Below are positions 7,802 through 17,662 of a stretch of DNA of 64,000 nt, piece after piece. Each line of letters opens with the position of its first letter. Position 1 is the stretch's first letter. Made by a program: the position numbers and the translations under genes. The stretch spans positions 4,836,001 to 4,900,000 of the forward strand of contig NZ_CP023691.1 of assembly GCF_008704855.1 (NCBI RefSeq). Direction: 5' to 3'. Origin of the DNA: Streptomyces platensis (lineage in GTDB: Bacteria; Actinomycetota; Actinomycetes; Streptomycetales; Streptomycetaceae). The notes beneath the pieces were generated by a model. The model had not been told where the DNA came from, ran no database searches, and worked only from the letters and a program-made list of their open reading frames with translations.

Positions 7802-10651
7802 TTGTCCCCGACCAGCGAGACCGCAGACGGCGGCCGCCGCCGACTCGTCATCGTCGAGTCGCCTGCCAAGGCGAAGACGATCAAGGGCTACCTCGGCCCT
7901 GGCTACGTGGTCGAGGCCAGCGTCGGACACATCCGCGACCTGCCGAACGGCGCCGCAGAGGTCCCGGCGAAGTACAAGGGCGAGCCCTGGGCCCGGCTCG
8001 GCGTGAATGTCGACGCCGAATTCCAGCCGATCTACGTCGTCAACAGTGACAAGAAGGACCAGGTCAAGAAGCTCAAGGAGCTGCTGGCCGAGTCCGACGA
8101 GCTCTACCTCGCCACAGATGAGGACCGCGAGGGCGAGGCCATCGCCTGGCACCTCCAGGAGATCCTCAAGCCCAAGGTCCCCGTCCACCGGATGGTCTTC
8201 CACGAGATCACCAAGGACGCGATCCGCGAGGCCGTCGCCAATCCGCGCGATCTGAACCAGAAGCTGGTCGACGCCCAGGAGACCCGCCGCATCCTCGACC
8301 GCCTCTACGGCTACGAGGTCTCGCCGGTCCTGTGGAAGAAGGTCATGCCGCGGCTGTCGGCCGGCCGGGTGCAGTCCGTCGCGACCCGTCTCGTCGTCGA
8401 GCGGGAGCGCGAGCGCATCGCCTTCCGCTCCGCCGAGTACTGGGACCTGACCGGCACGTTTTCCACCGGCCGGGCCGGTGACGCGAGCGATCCGTCGACC
8501 CTGACCGCCCGGCTGAACACCGTCGACGGCCGCCGTATCGCCCAGGGCCGTGACTTCGGCTCCAACGGGCAGCTCAAGAACGATGTGCTCCATCTGGACG
8601 AGGCGAACGCCCGCGCGCTCGCCGCCGCCCTGGAGAACACCGACTTCGCGGTGCGCTCGGTCGAGTCCAAGCCCTACCGCCGCTCGCCGTACGCCCCGTT
8701 CCGTACGACCACCCTCCAGCAGGAGGCCAGCCGCAAGCTCGGCTTCGGTGCCAAGGCCACCATGCAGGTGGCGCAGAAGCTGTACGAGAACGGCTTCATC
8801 ACCTATATGCGTACGGACTCCACCACGCTCTCGGACACCGCGGTCGCCGCGGCCCGGGCGCAGGTGACGCATCTGTACGGCGCGAACTATCTGCCGGACA
8901 AGCCGCGCACGTACGCCGGCAAGGTCAAGAACGCCCAGGAGGCGCACGAGGCGATCCGCCCGTCCGGCGACCGCTTCCGCACCCCGGCCGAGACGGGGCT
9001 GACCGGCGACCAGTTCCGGCTCTACGAGCTGATCTGGAAGCGGACCGTCGCCTCCCAGATGAAGGACGCGACCGGTAACTCCGTCACGGTCAAGATCGGT
9101 GGCCGGGCCGCCGACGGCCGGGACGCCGAGTTCAGCGCGTCCGGCAAGACCATCACCTTCCACGGCTTCCTGAAGGCCTACGTGGAGGGCGCCGACGACC
9201 CGAACGCCGAGCTCGACGACCGTGAGCGCCGGCTGCCGCAGGTCGCCGAGGGCGATGCGCTGGCCGCGCGGGAGATCACCGCCGACGGGCACGCCACCAA
9301 GCCGCCCGCCCGCTACACCGAGGCCACGCTGGTCAAGGAGCTGGAAGAGCGCGAGATCGGCCGCCCGTCGACCTATGCGTCGATCATCGGCACGATCCTC
9401 GACCGCGGCTATGTCTTCAAGAAGGGCACCGCGCTCGTCCCCTCCTTCCTGTCCTTCGCGGTGGTCAACCTCCTGGAGAAGCACTTCGGCCGGCTGGTCG
9501 ACTACAGCTTCACCGCCAAGATGGAGGACGACCTCGACCGCATCGCCCGTGGTGAGGCGCAGTCCGTGCCGTGGCTGCGGCGCTTCTACTTCGGCGAGGG
9601 CCACGGCGAGGGCGGTGCCGCGGACGCCGGCAACGGCGACGGCGACCACCTCGGCGGGCTCAAGGAACTGGTCGAGGACCTGGGTGCGATCGACGCCCGG
9701 GAGATCTCGTCCTTCCCGGTCAGCGACGACATCAAGCTGCGGGTCGGCCGCTACGGCCCGTATGTGGAGCGTGGCGAGAAGGACGCCGAGGGCCACCAGC
9801 GCGCCGACGTCCCCGATGACCTGGCGCCCGACGAGCTGACCGTGGAGTATGCGGAGGAGCTGCTCGCCAAGCCGAGCGGCGACTTCGAGCTGGGTATGGA
9901 CCCGGTCAGCGGCCACCAGATCGTCGCCAAGGACGGCCGCTACGGCCCGTACGTCACCGAGATCCTGCCCGAGGGCACCCCGAAGACCGGCAAGAACGCG
10001 GTCAAGCCGCGCACCGCCTCGCTCTTCAAGTCGATGGCCCTGGACACGGTGACGCTGGAGGACGCGCTCAAGCTGATGTCGCTGCCGCGCGTCGTCGGCA
10101 AGGACCCCGAGGGCGTGGAGATCACCGCGCAGAACGGCCGCTACGGCCCGTATCTGAAGAAGGGCACCGACTCGCGCTCCCTGGAGACCGAGGACCAGCT
10201 CTTCTCGATCACCGTCGAGGAGGCGCTGGCGATCTACGCCCAGCCCAAGCAGCGCGGGCGGGCCGCCGCCAAGCCGCCGCTGAAGGAGCTGGGTACGGAC
10301 CCGGTGAGCGGTAAGCCGGTGGTGGTCAAGGACGGCCGCTTCGGTGCGTATGTCACCGACGGCGAGACCAACGCGACGCTGCGGCGGGACGACGACGTCG
10401 AGACGATCACCGCCGAGCGGGGCTACGAGCTGCTGGCGGAGAAGCGCGCCAAGGGGCCGGCGAAGAAGACCGCGAAGAAGGCGGCCAAGAAGGCGCCGGC
10501 CAAGAAGACGGCGGCGAAGAAGACCACCGCGAAGAAGACGGCCGCCAAGAAGACCGCGGCGAAGAAGACGACCACGGCGAAGAAGACGACCGCCAAGAAG
10601 GCCACCGCGAAGACGGCGGCGAAGAAGACGGCGGCGTCGGCCGAGGACTGA
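7802..10651 (+). CDS. topA: DNA topoisomerase I (type IA)
   Basis: A 949-aa enzyme that relaxes negative supercoils by single-strand passage. The N-terminal Toprim domain begins with RLVIVESPAKAKTI and has the metal motif DEDREGEAIAWH. The catalytic Tyr lies in the segment FITYMRTDST (around residue 335). The C-terminal half has four actinobacterial repeat units, each with a GRYGPY or GRFGAY motif, instead of zinc fingers. The last about 65 residues are a Lys/Ala/Thr tail of AKKT-like repeats, typical of the processive actinobacterial enzyme. Translation starts at a TTG (7802) behind GGAGAGAAG. It is followed directly by tmk and holB in the same direction, an order I know from Streptomyces. 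Confidence 0.97.
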   Translation: MSPTSETADGGRRRLVIVESPAKAKTIKGYLGPGYVVEASVGHIRDLPNGAAEVPAKYKGEPWARLGVNVDAEFQPIYVVNSDKKDQVKKLKELLAESDELYLATDEDREGEAIAWHLQEILKPKVPVHRMVFHEITKDAIREAVANPRDLNQKLVDAQETRRILDRLYGYEVSPVLWKKVMPRLSAGRVQSVATRLVVERERERIAFRSAEYWDLTGTFSTGRAGDASDPSTLTARLNTVDGRRIAQGRDFGSNGQLKNDVLHLDEANARALAAALENTDFAVRSVESKPYRRSPYAPFRTTTLQQEASRKLGFGAKATMQVAQKLYENGFITYMRTDSTTLSDTAVAAARAQVTHLYGANYLPDKPRTYAGKVKNAQEAHEAIRPSGDRFRTPAETGLTGDQFRLYELIWKRTVASQMKDATGNSVTVKIGGRAADGRDAEFSASGKTITFHGFLKAYVEGADDPNAELDDRERRLPQVAEGDALAAREITADGHATKPPARYTEATLVKELEEREIGRPSTYASIIGTILDRGYVFKKGTALVPSFLSFAVVNLLEKHFGRLVDYSFTAKMEDDLDRIARGEAQSVPWLRRFYFGEGHGEGGAADAGNGDGDHLGGLKELVEDLGAIDAREISSFPVSDDIKLRVGRYGPYVERGEKDAEGHQRADVPDDLAPDELTVEYAEELLAKPSGDFELGMDPVSGHQIVAKDGRYGPYVTEILPEGTPKTGKNAVKPRTASLFKSMALDTVTLEDALKLMSLPRVVGKDPEGVEITAQNGRYGPYLKKGTDSRSLETEDQLFSITVEEALAIYAQPKQRGRAAAKPPLKELGTDPVSGKPVVVKDGRFGAYVTDGETNATLRRDDDVETITAERGYELLAEKRAKGPAKKTAKKAAKKAPAKKTAAKKTTAKKTAAKKTAAKKTTTAKKTTAKKATAKTAAKKTAASAED

Positions 10652-10691
10652 GGCGGCACCGCCGGTCCCGGCCGGCGGAACCGCAGGACAA

Positions 10692-10735
10692 GGGCGGGCA
10701 AGGCGGACACGTTCCGTCGTGCCCGCCCATTTGTT
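10692..10735 (+). terminator. probable topA terminator
   Basis: Inverted repeat GGGCGGGCA (10692-10700) and TGCCCGCCC (10720-10728) with a 19-base spacer that itself can fold, followed by ATTTGTT. It sits 40 bases after the topA stop and 50 bases before the next start. Confidence 0.55.
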
Positions 10736-10780
10736 CGGGCAGGCGCTCGACGCCCCGTGCCGTATCGATAGGCTGGCGAG

Positions 10781-13700
10781 ATGACGCGTGCCGAGCAGCC
10801 AACGGTCGTGACCCCCACTTCAGGCGCCCTAGCGGCGGATTCCCGCGAGCGCGCCGTGCGAGCCCTGCTCCGCTTCCCCCCACTGAAGCGGCTGTGGAGC
10901 GCCCAATTTGTCGGGGGCATCGGCGATGCCCTGTCCATGCTTGTCCTCGTACTGCTCGCCCTACAGGCGGCGCTGTACGTCCCCCTGGGCGGCGAGGCCG
11001 CCTTCGGCGGCGGTTATCGGGGAGCCGCCCTCGCGGTCACCGTGGTCTTCGCGGCCCGGATGCTGGCGATGCTGCTCTTCGGAGCCGTCCTGCTGGGCCC
11101 GCTGTCCGCGCTGACTTCTCCCGCTGCTCGACGCGCGGGGGGACCCCCATCCGCCGGACCGCTGGACCGGCGCTGGACGATGATCGGCGCGGATGTGCTG
11201 CGGCTCGCGCTGCTGGTCATCGCCCCCCTCTGGATCGACTGGACGCCGGACAACGCGCTGGCCTGGCTCCTGGTCACGGTCTTCGTCACCGGCGTCGCCG
11301 AACGCTTCTGGACCGTCGCGCGGGAGAGCGCCGCACCCGGACTGCTGCCCACCCCGCCCCCTGAGGGCGCCACGGTCCGCCCGCTGCCCGACAACATGGA
11401 CGCCCTGCGCCGCCTCTCGCTGCGCACCAGCTTCGTCTCGCTGCCGATCGCGGCCGCCGCCCTGGTGGTCGGCACGCTCGTCAGCAAGCTGCTGGGCACC
11501 GGCATCGACTGGTTCCGCTTCCACCAGGCCGCGCTCGGCTCCTATGTGGCCGCCGGACTCTTCGCGGCCTCCGTATCGATCCTCTACTTCATCGAGTTCC
11601 CCGGTGTGCCGACGCCGCGGCCGCGCTCCCCTCTGGAGGGACTGCGCCGCCCCAAGGCCGCAGGAGCGGCCGCCGGACAGCCGGCCCAGGGCGAGAAGGC
11701 GGAGAACGGCACCGCCCGGCCGGCCGCCGACAAGGGCCGCACGGGCGCGATCCCGCTGCTGGTGACCGCCTGCGCCGCGGTGGCCGCGGCCCTCGCCGCC
11801 GCGGTCTCGCTCGCCGTCCTGCACGGCTATGACCTGAGCGGCGGCCCGGCCGCCTACGCGCTGCTGGTGCTCGCGCTGACCGGCGGTACGGCCGTCGGCA
11901 TCCGCGGCGCCCACCGGGTGCTGCCCACGCTCTCCCGGCGCCGGCTGCTCGCCCTCGCGGTGGCCGCCACCGGCCTCGCGCTGCTGGCCATGGGGCTGGT
12001 CCCGGACCAGACGACGGTGCTGCTGCTCGCCCTGCTGGCCGGTATCAGTGCCGGGATCGCCGCCAATACGGGGCACGTGCTCCTGGACCAGGAGTCCGAG
12101 GAGCCCCGTGCCGCCCGTACGACCGAGCATCTGCACGCCGTCGTCCGGCTCTCCATCGCCGTGGCCGCCATCGTCGCGCCGCTGCTCGCGGCCGTCATCG
12201 GCCCGCACCACCTCGGCGACGGTGCCTTCAACTTCGCGTACGGCGGCGCCGCCTACACCCTGATGCTGGCCGGTGCGCTGCTGCTGCCGGTCGCCGCGCT
12301 GGTGCTCGGCAAGGTCGACGACCGGCAGGGCGTACCGCTGCGGAGCGATCTGTGGGAGGCGCTGCGCGGCGGCGACCCGGCGCAGGCGCCCGCCCCCACC
12401 GGCTTCTTCATCGCCCTGGAAGGCGGCGACGGCGCCGGTAAGTCCACTCAGGTCGAGGCGCTCGCGGAGTGGATCCGCGGCAAGGGCCACGAGGTCGTGG
12501 TGACCCGCGAGCCGGGCGCCACCGCCATCGGCAAGCGGCTGCGCTCGATCATCCTGGACGTCTCGACGTCCGGGCTCTCGGACCGTGCCGAGGCGCTGAT
12601 GTTCGCCGCCGACCGGGCCGAGCACGTCAACAGCGTCATCCGGCCGGCCCTGGAGCGCGGCGCGGTCGTCATCACCGACCGGTACATCGACTCCTCGGTC
12701 GCCTACCAGGGCGCCGGGCGCAACCTCGCCCCCACGGAGATCGCCCGGATCTCGCGCTGGGCCACGGACGGCCTGGTGCCGCATCTGACGGTGCTGCTCG
12801 ACGTCTCCCCGGAGACCGCGCGGGAACGCTTCACCGAGGCACCGGACCGGCTGGAGTCCGAGCCCGCCGCCTTCCACGAGCGGGTACGGTCCGGCTTCCT
12901 GACACTGGCCGCCGCCGACCCCGCCCGCTATCTGGTCGTCGACGCCGGCCAGGAACCGGAAGCCGTCACCACCGTCGTTCGGCACCGTCTCGACCAGGTG
13001 CTCCCGCTGTCCGAGGCCGAGGTCCAGGCGCAGGCCGAGGCCCGTAAGGCCGCCGAGGAAGAGGCCCGCCGCAAGGCCGAGGAGGAAGCGGCGCGCAAGG
13101 CGGAGGAGGAGCGCCTGGAGCGTGAGCGCCAGGAGCAGCTGGCCAAGCTCCGCGCCGAGGAGGAAGAGCGCAAGCGCCGCGAGGCCGAGGAGGCCAGGGC
13201 GCGCGAGGAGGCCCGCCAGGCCGAGGAGGCCCGGAAGCGCGCCGAGGAGGCCCGGCAGGCCGCGGAGGCGGAGCGGGCCCGCCGCGAGGCCGAGGAACGC
13301 GCCCGCCAGGCCGAGCAGGAGCGGCTGCGCAAGCAGCACGAGGAAGAGGCGCGGCTGCGCAAGGAGGCCGAGGAGCGCCGCCTGGAGAAGCAGCGCAAGG
13401 CCGAGGCGGCACTGGTGCGCGCCGAGGAGGCGCGGAAGGCGGCCGCCGAGGCGGCTGCGGCGGCGGAGGCCAAGGCCGCGGCCGAGGCGGCGGAGTCGGC
13501 CGACGCGCCCACGGCGGAGACCTACGTCGCGGACCTGCGGAAGCGGCTGGGCGGCACGTCCGACGACGCCTCCACGTCCGGCTCGGACGGCGAGCGGACC
13601 GAGGAGTCACTGCCGCGCCCCGGAACGCCGGGCGGCGCGGGCTCCGGTGCGGCGGACGAGACGGCGGTGCTGCCTCCGGTACGGGACGCGCAAGACCCCT

Positions 13701-14182
13701 GGCACGGCCTGGACACCGGCGCGGACCCGGAGGAGACGGCCGTGCTGCCGCCCGTACGGGACGCCGAGGAGACGGCCGTGCTGCCGCCCGTACGGGACGC
13801 CGAGGAGACCGCCGTACTGCCGCCCGTACGGGGCGGCGAGGCACGACGTGAGCACGAGCGGAGCGGTGACCCCGCCGACCGGGTGCCGCCGTGGATGTTC
13901 CGCAAGGAGACGCCGGACGCGGCGGCCGGGAGGAATAGCGCGGCGTCCGCCCCCGCGGAGTCGCGCGCCGAGCGCACCCGCGAACTCCCGCAGATCGATC
14001 CGGAGACCGGCCACCCCGTCGAGATCCCGCAGCGCGCCCGCCGCCGCCCCGAATGGGCGGAGGAGACCCCGCTGGATGATCTGCCCACGCTCGCCGACGA
14101 GCTGCTGGGCCCGCGCGGGGACGAGGACGCGGACGGCAGGGGCGAGAACGGCCGTCGCGGCGGCCAGGGACGGCGCGGCTAG
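10781..14182 (+). CDS. tmk: MFS-like membrane domain fused to dTMP kinase and coiled coil
   Basis: A 1133-aa three-part protein. Residues 1-about 535 are an MFS-transporter-like membrane region with roughly 11 hydrophobic helices and a Pro/Ala loop near 280-315. Residues about 540-745 are a complete thymidylate kinase: P-loop GGDGAGKST, the DR(Y/H) motif as TDRYIDSSVAYQG, and the REPGAT base-binding segment. Residues about 750-910 are an uninterrupted Glu/Ala/Arg coiled coil. The tail has four copies of an EETAVLPPVRDA unit and ends in charged, disordered sequence. The kinase phosphorylates dTMP for DNA synthesis and would be membrane-tethered here. Similar long fusions are known from Streptomyces, whereas the enzyme elsewhere is about 210 aa. 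The role of the transporter half is unknown. Confidence 0.93.
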   Translation: MTRAEQPTVVTPTSGALAADSRERAVRALLRFPPLKRLWSAQFVGGIGDALSMLVLVLLALQAALYVPLGGEAAFGGGYRGAALAVTVVFAARMLAMLLFGAVLLGPLSALTSPAARRAGGPPSAGPLDRRWTMIGADVLRLALLVIAPLWIDWTPDNALAWLLVTVFVTGVAERFWTVARESAAPGLLPTPPPEGATVRPLPDNMDALRRLSLRTSFVSLPIAAAALVVGTLVSKLLGTGIDWFRFHQAALGSYVAAGLFAASVSILYFIEFPGVPTPRPRSPLEGLRRPKAAGAAAGQPAQGEKAENGTARPAADKGRTGAIPLLVTACAAVAAALAAAVSLAVLHGYDLSGGPAAYALLVLALTGGTAVGIRGAHRVLPTLSRRRLLALAVAATGLALLAMGLVPDQTTVLLLALLAGISAGIAANTGHVLLDQESEEPRAARTTEHLHAVVRLSIAVAAIVAPLLAAVIGPHHLGDGAFNFAYGGAAYTLMLAGALLLPVAALVLGKVDDRQGVPLRSDLWEALRGGDPAQAPAPTGFFIALEGGDGAGKSTQVEALAEWIRGKGHEVVVTREPGATAIGKRLRSIILDVSTSGLSDRAEALMFAADRAEHVNSVIRPALERGAVVITDRYIDSSVAYQGAGRNLAPTEIARISRWATDGLVPHLTVLLDVSPETARERFTEAPDRLESEPAAFHERVRSGFLTLAAADPARYLVVDAGQEPEAVTTVVRHRLDQVLPLSEAEVQAQAEARKAAEEEARRKAEEEAARKAEEERLERERQEQLAKLRAEEEERKRREAEEARAREEARQAEEARKRAEEARQAAEAERARREAEERARQAEQERLRKQHEEEARLRKEAEERRLEKQRKAEAALVRAEEARKAAAEAAAAAEAKAAAEAAESADAPTAETYVADLRKRLGGTSDDASTSGSDGERTEESLPRPGTPGGAGSGAADETAVLPPVRDAQDPWHGLDTGADPEETAVLPPVRDAEETAVLPPVRDAEETAVLPPVRGGEARREHERSGDPADRVPPWMFRKETPDAAAGRNSAASAPAESRAERTRELPQIDPETGHPVEIPQRARRRPEWAEETPLDDLPTLADELLGPRGDEDADGRGENGRRGGQGRRG
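13660..13835 (+). repeat. 36-bp coding tandem repeats in tmk tail
   Basis: Three near-identical 36-bp units (about 13728-13835), plus a fourth related unit at about 13660-13690 separated by a unique stretch. They encode copies of the 12-residue sequence EETAVLPPVRDA. The units stay in frame and differ mostly at third positions. Such repeats are prone to copy-number change between strains. Confidence 0.75.
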
Positions 14183-14204
14183 CCGGCCGGGACGCCCTCG
14201 TACG

Positions 14205-14248
14205 AACGGCCGTGGCCGCAGCTTCCCCGCTGCGGCCACGGCCGTTTT
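14205..14248 (+). terminator. strong intrinsic terminator after tmk
   Basis: A perfect 17-bp inverted repeat (14205-14221 and 14230-14246) with an 8-base loop and a run of four T at the 3' side. It lies 23 bases after the tmk stop, so holB, starting at 14419, probably has its own promoter in the 170 bases that follow. Confidence 0.85.
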
Positions 14249-14418
14249 CCACGTCCGGAGGGCGCCGTACGGACGCCCTGCGCCGGCTTCCGGATTCGTT
14301 TGTCAGTGGGTTGCACCACAATGGGTCGGGCGCGGAGCACTGCGCGGTGTGCGGGGCCGGGCACACCCGCACTTCGCGCGGCACGGCAGACGGAACGGCA
14401 CAGGAACGGCGGACAGCG

Positions 14419-15669
14419 ATGGCGGTATGGGACGACGTGGTCGGCCAGGACCGGGTGACGGCGCAGCTGGCCGCGGCCGCGCGCGATGCGGACGCCCTGA
14501 TCTCCGCGGAGCGGGCGGGGCGGGAGCCCGCGCGCGGTGAGCAGCCGGAGCCGCCGTCCGCGGACCCCGGCGGCGCCTCCCAGATGACGCACGCCTGGCT
14601 GTTCACGGGCCCGCCCGGCTCCGGCCGCTCCACCGCGGCCCGCGCCTTCGCGGCCGCCCTTCAGTGCGTCAGCCCGGACCGCGCTCTCGGCGCCGGACCC
14701 GGCTGCGGCTTCTGCGACGGCTGCCACACGGCCCTGATCGGCACCCACGCCGATGTCGAGATCGTCCGTACGGACCTGCTGTCCATCGGCGTCAAGGAGA
14801 CCCGCGACCTGGTCCGCCGGTCCTCGCTCTCCCCGTCCGGCGGCCGCTGGCAGGTGATCGTCCTGGAGGACGCCGACCGCCTCACCGAAGGCGCCGGAAA
14901 CGTCCTCCTCAAGGCCGTCGAGGAGCCCGCGCCCCGTACGGTCTGGCTGCTCTGCGCCCCCTCCGTGGAGGACGTCCTCCCCACCATCCGCTCGCGCTGC
15001 CGCCTGCTCTCGCTGCGTACGCCACCGGTCGACGCGGTCGCCGACGTCCTCGTCCGGCGGGACGGCATCGAGCCGGACGCCGCCGGCCGGGCCGCCCGCG
15101 CCACCCAGGGGCACATCGGCCGGGCCCGCCGCCTCGCCACCGACGAGCGCGCCCGCGCCCGCCGGGCGGCCGTACTCAAACTCCCGCTCCGCGTCGACGA
15201 CATCGGCGGCTGCCTCAAGGCCGCCCAGGAGCTGATCGACGCCGCGGGGGAGGACGCCAAGCAGGTCGCCGAGGAGGTCGACACCAAGGAGACCGAAGAA
15301 CTGCGCGCCGCCCTCGGCGCCGCGGCCGGCACCAACGGGCGGCTGCCGCGCGGCACGGCTGGCGCCATGAAGGAACTCCAGGACAAGCAGAAGCGCCGCT
15401 CGACCCGTACCCAGCGCGACAGCCTCGACCTGGCCCTGGTGGACCTCACCGGCTTCTACCGCGACGTCCTCGCCCTCCAGATGGGTGCCTCGGTACCCCT
15501 CGCCAACGACGAGGTCCGCGACAGCCTCCAGCGCATCGCCACCGCCTCGACCCCCGAACGCACCCTCCGCCGGATAGAAGCCGTCATCGCCTGCCGCGAG
15601 GCCCTGGACCGCAATGTGGCCCCCCTCCTCGCGGTCGAGGCGATGACGGTGACTCTCCGGGCGGGCTGA
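14419..15669 (+). CDS. holB: DNA polymerase III subunit delta prime
   Basis: A 416-aa clamp-loader ATPase subunit. After MAVWDDVVGQ comes an Ala-rich insert, then the Walker A motif GPPGSGRST, the zinc-binding cluster in GCGFCDGCHT, the Walker B-like VLEDADRLT, and sensor 1/SRC motif IRSRCR. The Arg finger of the SRC motif is present. The P-loop is retained, as in actinobacterial delta-prime/DnaX-like proteins. The C-terminal 150 residues form the helical collar. The ATG at 14419 is chosen because MAVWDDVVGQ is the conserved N terminus. It follows tmk in the same direction but is separated from it by a strong terminator. Confidence 0.94.
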   Translation: MAVWDDVVGQDRVTAQLAAAARDADALISAERAGREPARGEQPEPPSADPGGASQMTHAWLFTGPPGSGRSTAARAFAAALQCVSPDRALGAGPGCGFCDGCHTALIGTHADVEIVRTDLLSIGVKETRDLVRRSSLSPSGGRWQVIVLEDADRLTEGAGNVLLKAVEEPAPRTVWLLCAPSVEDVLPTIRSRCRLLSLRTPPVDAVADVLVRRDGIEPDAAGRAARATQGHIGRARRLATDERARARRAAVLKLPLRVDDIGGCLKAAQELIDAAGEDAKQVAEEVDTKETEELRAALGAAAGTNGRLPRGTAGAMKELQDKQKRRSTRTQRDSLDLALVDLTGFYRDVLALQMGASVPLANDEVRDSLQRIATASTPERTLRRIEAVIACREALDRNVAPLLAVEAMTVTLRAG

Positions 15670-15703
15670 CCCCCCACCACCCATGGCGCCGGGGTCCGCC
15701 GGG

Positions 15704-15770
15704 CGCCCGACCTCCACCCGCGGCAGCGGCTCCCGCCGCCCGCCCGACCTCCACCCGCGGCAGCGGCTCC
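15704..15770 (+). repeat. 30-bp direct repeat in a gene-free stretch
   Basis: Two identical 30-base copies at 15704-15733 and 15741-15770, starting CGCCCGACCTCC. They lie in the 347-base gap (15670-16016) between holB and the hydrolase gene. A partial third copy starts near 15820. I see no gene in the gap; its 3' end must carry the promoter and leader of the hydrolase gene. Confidence 0.6.
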
Positions 15771-16016
15771 GCCGGCTGCTCCGACCCGTCACCCAGCCAA
15801 GGCGCCGGCCCCGCCGCCCGCCCGACCGTTCACACCAGGAGCCGCACACACCACGTTCTCATCCGGATACGCTCCGTGCGGAAGTGTTGCCGATCACCCG
15901 CCACACCGCCGCCGTCCGCCAGTACGTACAGGCTCCACCGCACCCCACCCCAAGGACCGACACCGCACTCCAGACTCCACCCCACGCTCCAGGGACCGAG
16001 ACCAAGGGACCGCCCA

Positions 16017-17606
16017 ATGGCCACCAGCCGCCTGCTCCGCACCTCTGCCGCCGTCCTCGCGGCCACCGCTCTGCTGATCTCCGGCTGCTCCTCGGGGAGT
16101 TCGTCCCCCGACGGCCAGGCATCCCCGGGCCGCGGAACGGCGGCCGGCGCCCAGCGCCCCGCCGAGAACGCCTCCCTCGCGCCCCTCCCGGCCGCCACCC
16201 CGGCCGCCCTTCGCCCGTATTACGACCAGAAGCTGAGCTGGCATCCCTGTGGGGTGGCGGGCTTCGAGTGCGCCACGATGAAGGCGCCCCTCGACTACGC
16301 CAAGCCCAGTGCGGACACCGACCTCAAGCTCGCGGTGGCCCGCAGGAAGGCGACCGGCCCCGGTAGCAAGATCGGCTCCCTCCAGGTCAATCCGGGCGGC
16401 CCCGGCGCTTCGGCGATCGACTACCTCCAGCAGTACGCGCCCCAGCCCGCCGCGGTCCGCGCGCGCTACGACATGGTGGCGATGGACCCCCGCGGCGTGG
16501 GCCGCAGCGAACCGGTCGAGTGCCTGACCGGCAAGCAGATGGACCGCTACACCCAGACCGATGTGACCCCGGACTCACCGGCCGAGGTCAACAAGCTCAC
16601 CAGCGCCTACCGCAGCTTCGCCAAGGGCTGCGCCGCCCGCGCCGGCCAACTGCTCCGCCATGTCTCCACCATCGAGGCCGCCCGCGACATGGACGTGCTG
16701 CGCGCCGTCCTGGGCGACAAGAAGATCACCTTCGTGGGCGCCTCCTACGGCACCTTCCTCGGCGCGACCAACGCCGGCCTCTACCCCTCCCGCGTCGGCC
16801 GGATGGTCCTGGACGGCGCGATGAACCCGGAGATCGACTCCCGCACCATCAACCTCAACCAGGCCGCCGGCTTCGACACCGCGTTCAGGGCGTTCGCCGC
16901 GGACTGCATCAAGCACGAGGACTGCCCGCTCGGCACCAAGAGCGTCGACGACGCCGGCCGCCGGCTCTCCGCCCTCTTCAAGAAGCTGGACGCCCATCCG
17001 GTGGCCACGGGCGAGGAGCGCAAGCTCACCGAATCCCTCGCGACCACGGGCGTCGTCGCCGCCATGTACGACCAGCGCGCCTGGCCCATCCTGCGCGAGT
17101 ACCTCGCCCAGGCCGAGGCGGGCAACGGCCGCGGCCTGCTCACGCTCTCCGACAGCTACTACGAGCGCGACCCGAACGGCGCCTACGCCAACCAGATGTA
17201 CGCCAACCCCGCCGTCAACTGCCTCGACCTCGCCTCCGCCTTCACCAGCCCCGCGCAGGTCCGCGCCGCCCTGCCCAGCTTCCGCAAGGCCTCCCCGGTC
17301 TTCGGCGAAAACTTCGCCTGGGCCGCCCTGAACTGCGCGTACTGGCCGGTCAAGCCCGCCGGCACGACCCAGCACATCGAGGCCAAGGGCGCCGCCCCGA
17401 TCCTCGTCGTCGGCACCACCCGCGACCCGGCCACCCCCTACATCTGGGCCAAGGCCCTGGCCTCCCAGCTCTCCAGCGCCACCCTCCTCACCTACGAGGG
17501 CGACGGCCACACCGCCTACGGCCGCGGCAGCACCTGCATCGACAAGACGATCAACGACTACCTCCTCCACGGCACCGTCCCCCCCAAGGGCAAACACTGC
17601 AAGTGA
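16017..17606 (+). CDS. secreted alpha/beta hydrolase, S33 tripeptidyl aminopeptidase type
   Basis: A 529-aa exported lipoprotein (lipobox LISGC, Cys at about residue 23). It is an alpha/beta hydrolase of the Streptomyces SlpD/SlpE and tripeptidyl aminopeptidase group. The oxyanion-hole motif GGPGAS is at about residue 130 and the nucleophile elbow GASYGT at about residue 245. A TRDPATP segment near 470 supplies the acid and GDGHTAYG near 500 supplies the His. The C-terminal TAP-like domain contains several Cys that probably form disulfides. The likely role is removal of N-terminal tripeptides from extracellular proteins or peptides. The ATG at 16017 has AGGGA upstream. It is the last gene before the tRNA. 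Confidence 0.9.
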   Translation: MATSRLLRTSAAVLAATALLISGCSSGSSSPDGQASPGRGTAAGAQRPAENASLAPLPAATPAALRPYYDQKLSWHPCGVAGFECATMKAPLDYAKPSADTDLKLAVARRKATGPGSKIGSLQVNPGGPGASAIDYLQQYAPQPAAVRARYDMVAMDPRGVGRSEPVECLTGKQMDRYTQTDVTPDSPAEVNKLTSAYRSFAKGCAARAGQLLRHVSTIEAARDMDVLRAVLGDKKITFVGASYGTFLGATNAGLYPSRVGRMVLDGAMNPEIDSRTINLNQAAGFDTAFRAFAADCIKHEDCPLGTKSVDDAGRRLSALFKKLDAHPVATGEERKLTESLATTGVVAAMYDQRAWPILREYLAQAEAGNGRGLLTLSDSYYERDPNGAYANQMYANPAVNCLDLASAFTSPAQVRAALPSFRKASPVFGENFAWAALNCAYWPVKPAGTTQHIEAKGAAPILVVGTTRDPATPYIWAKALASQLSSATLLTYEGDGHTAYGRGSTCIDKTINDYLLHGTVPPKGKHCK

Positions 17607-17662
17607 CCCACACCACACCCGCCCCGCGCTCCCCCGCCCACCCCTGACCAGCTCATAATCCG

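Noticed and set aside
7655-9916. 753-aa minus-strand open frame across topA
   Set aside because: Shadow frame; topA motifs on the plus strand explain the region.
10440-10650. Repetitive AAGAAG/ACCGCG stretch that looks like a repeat array
   Set aside because: It encodes the Lys/Ala/Thr tail of topoisomerase I and has no CRISPR-type spacers.
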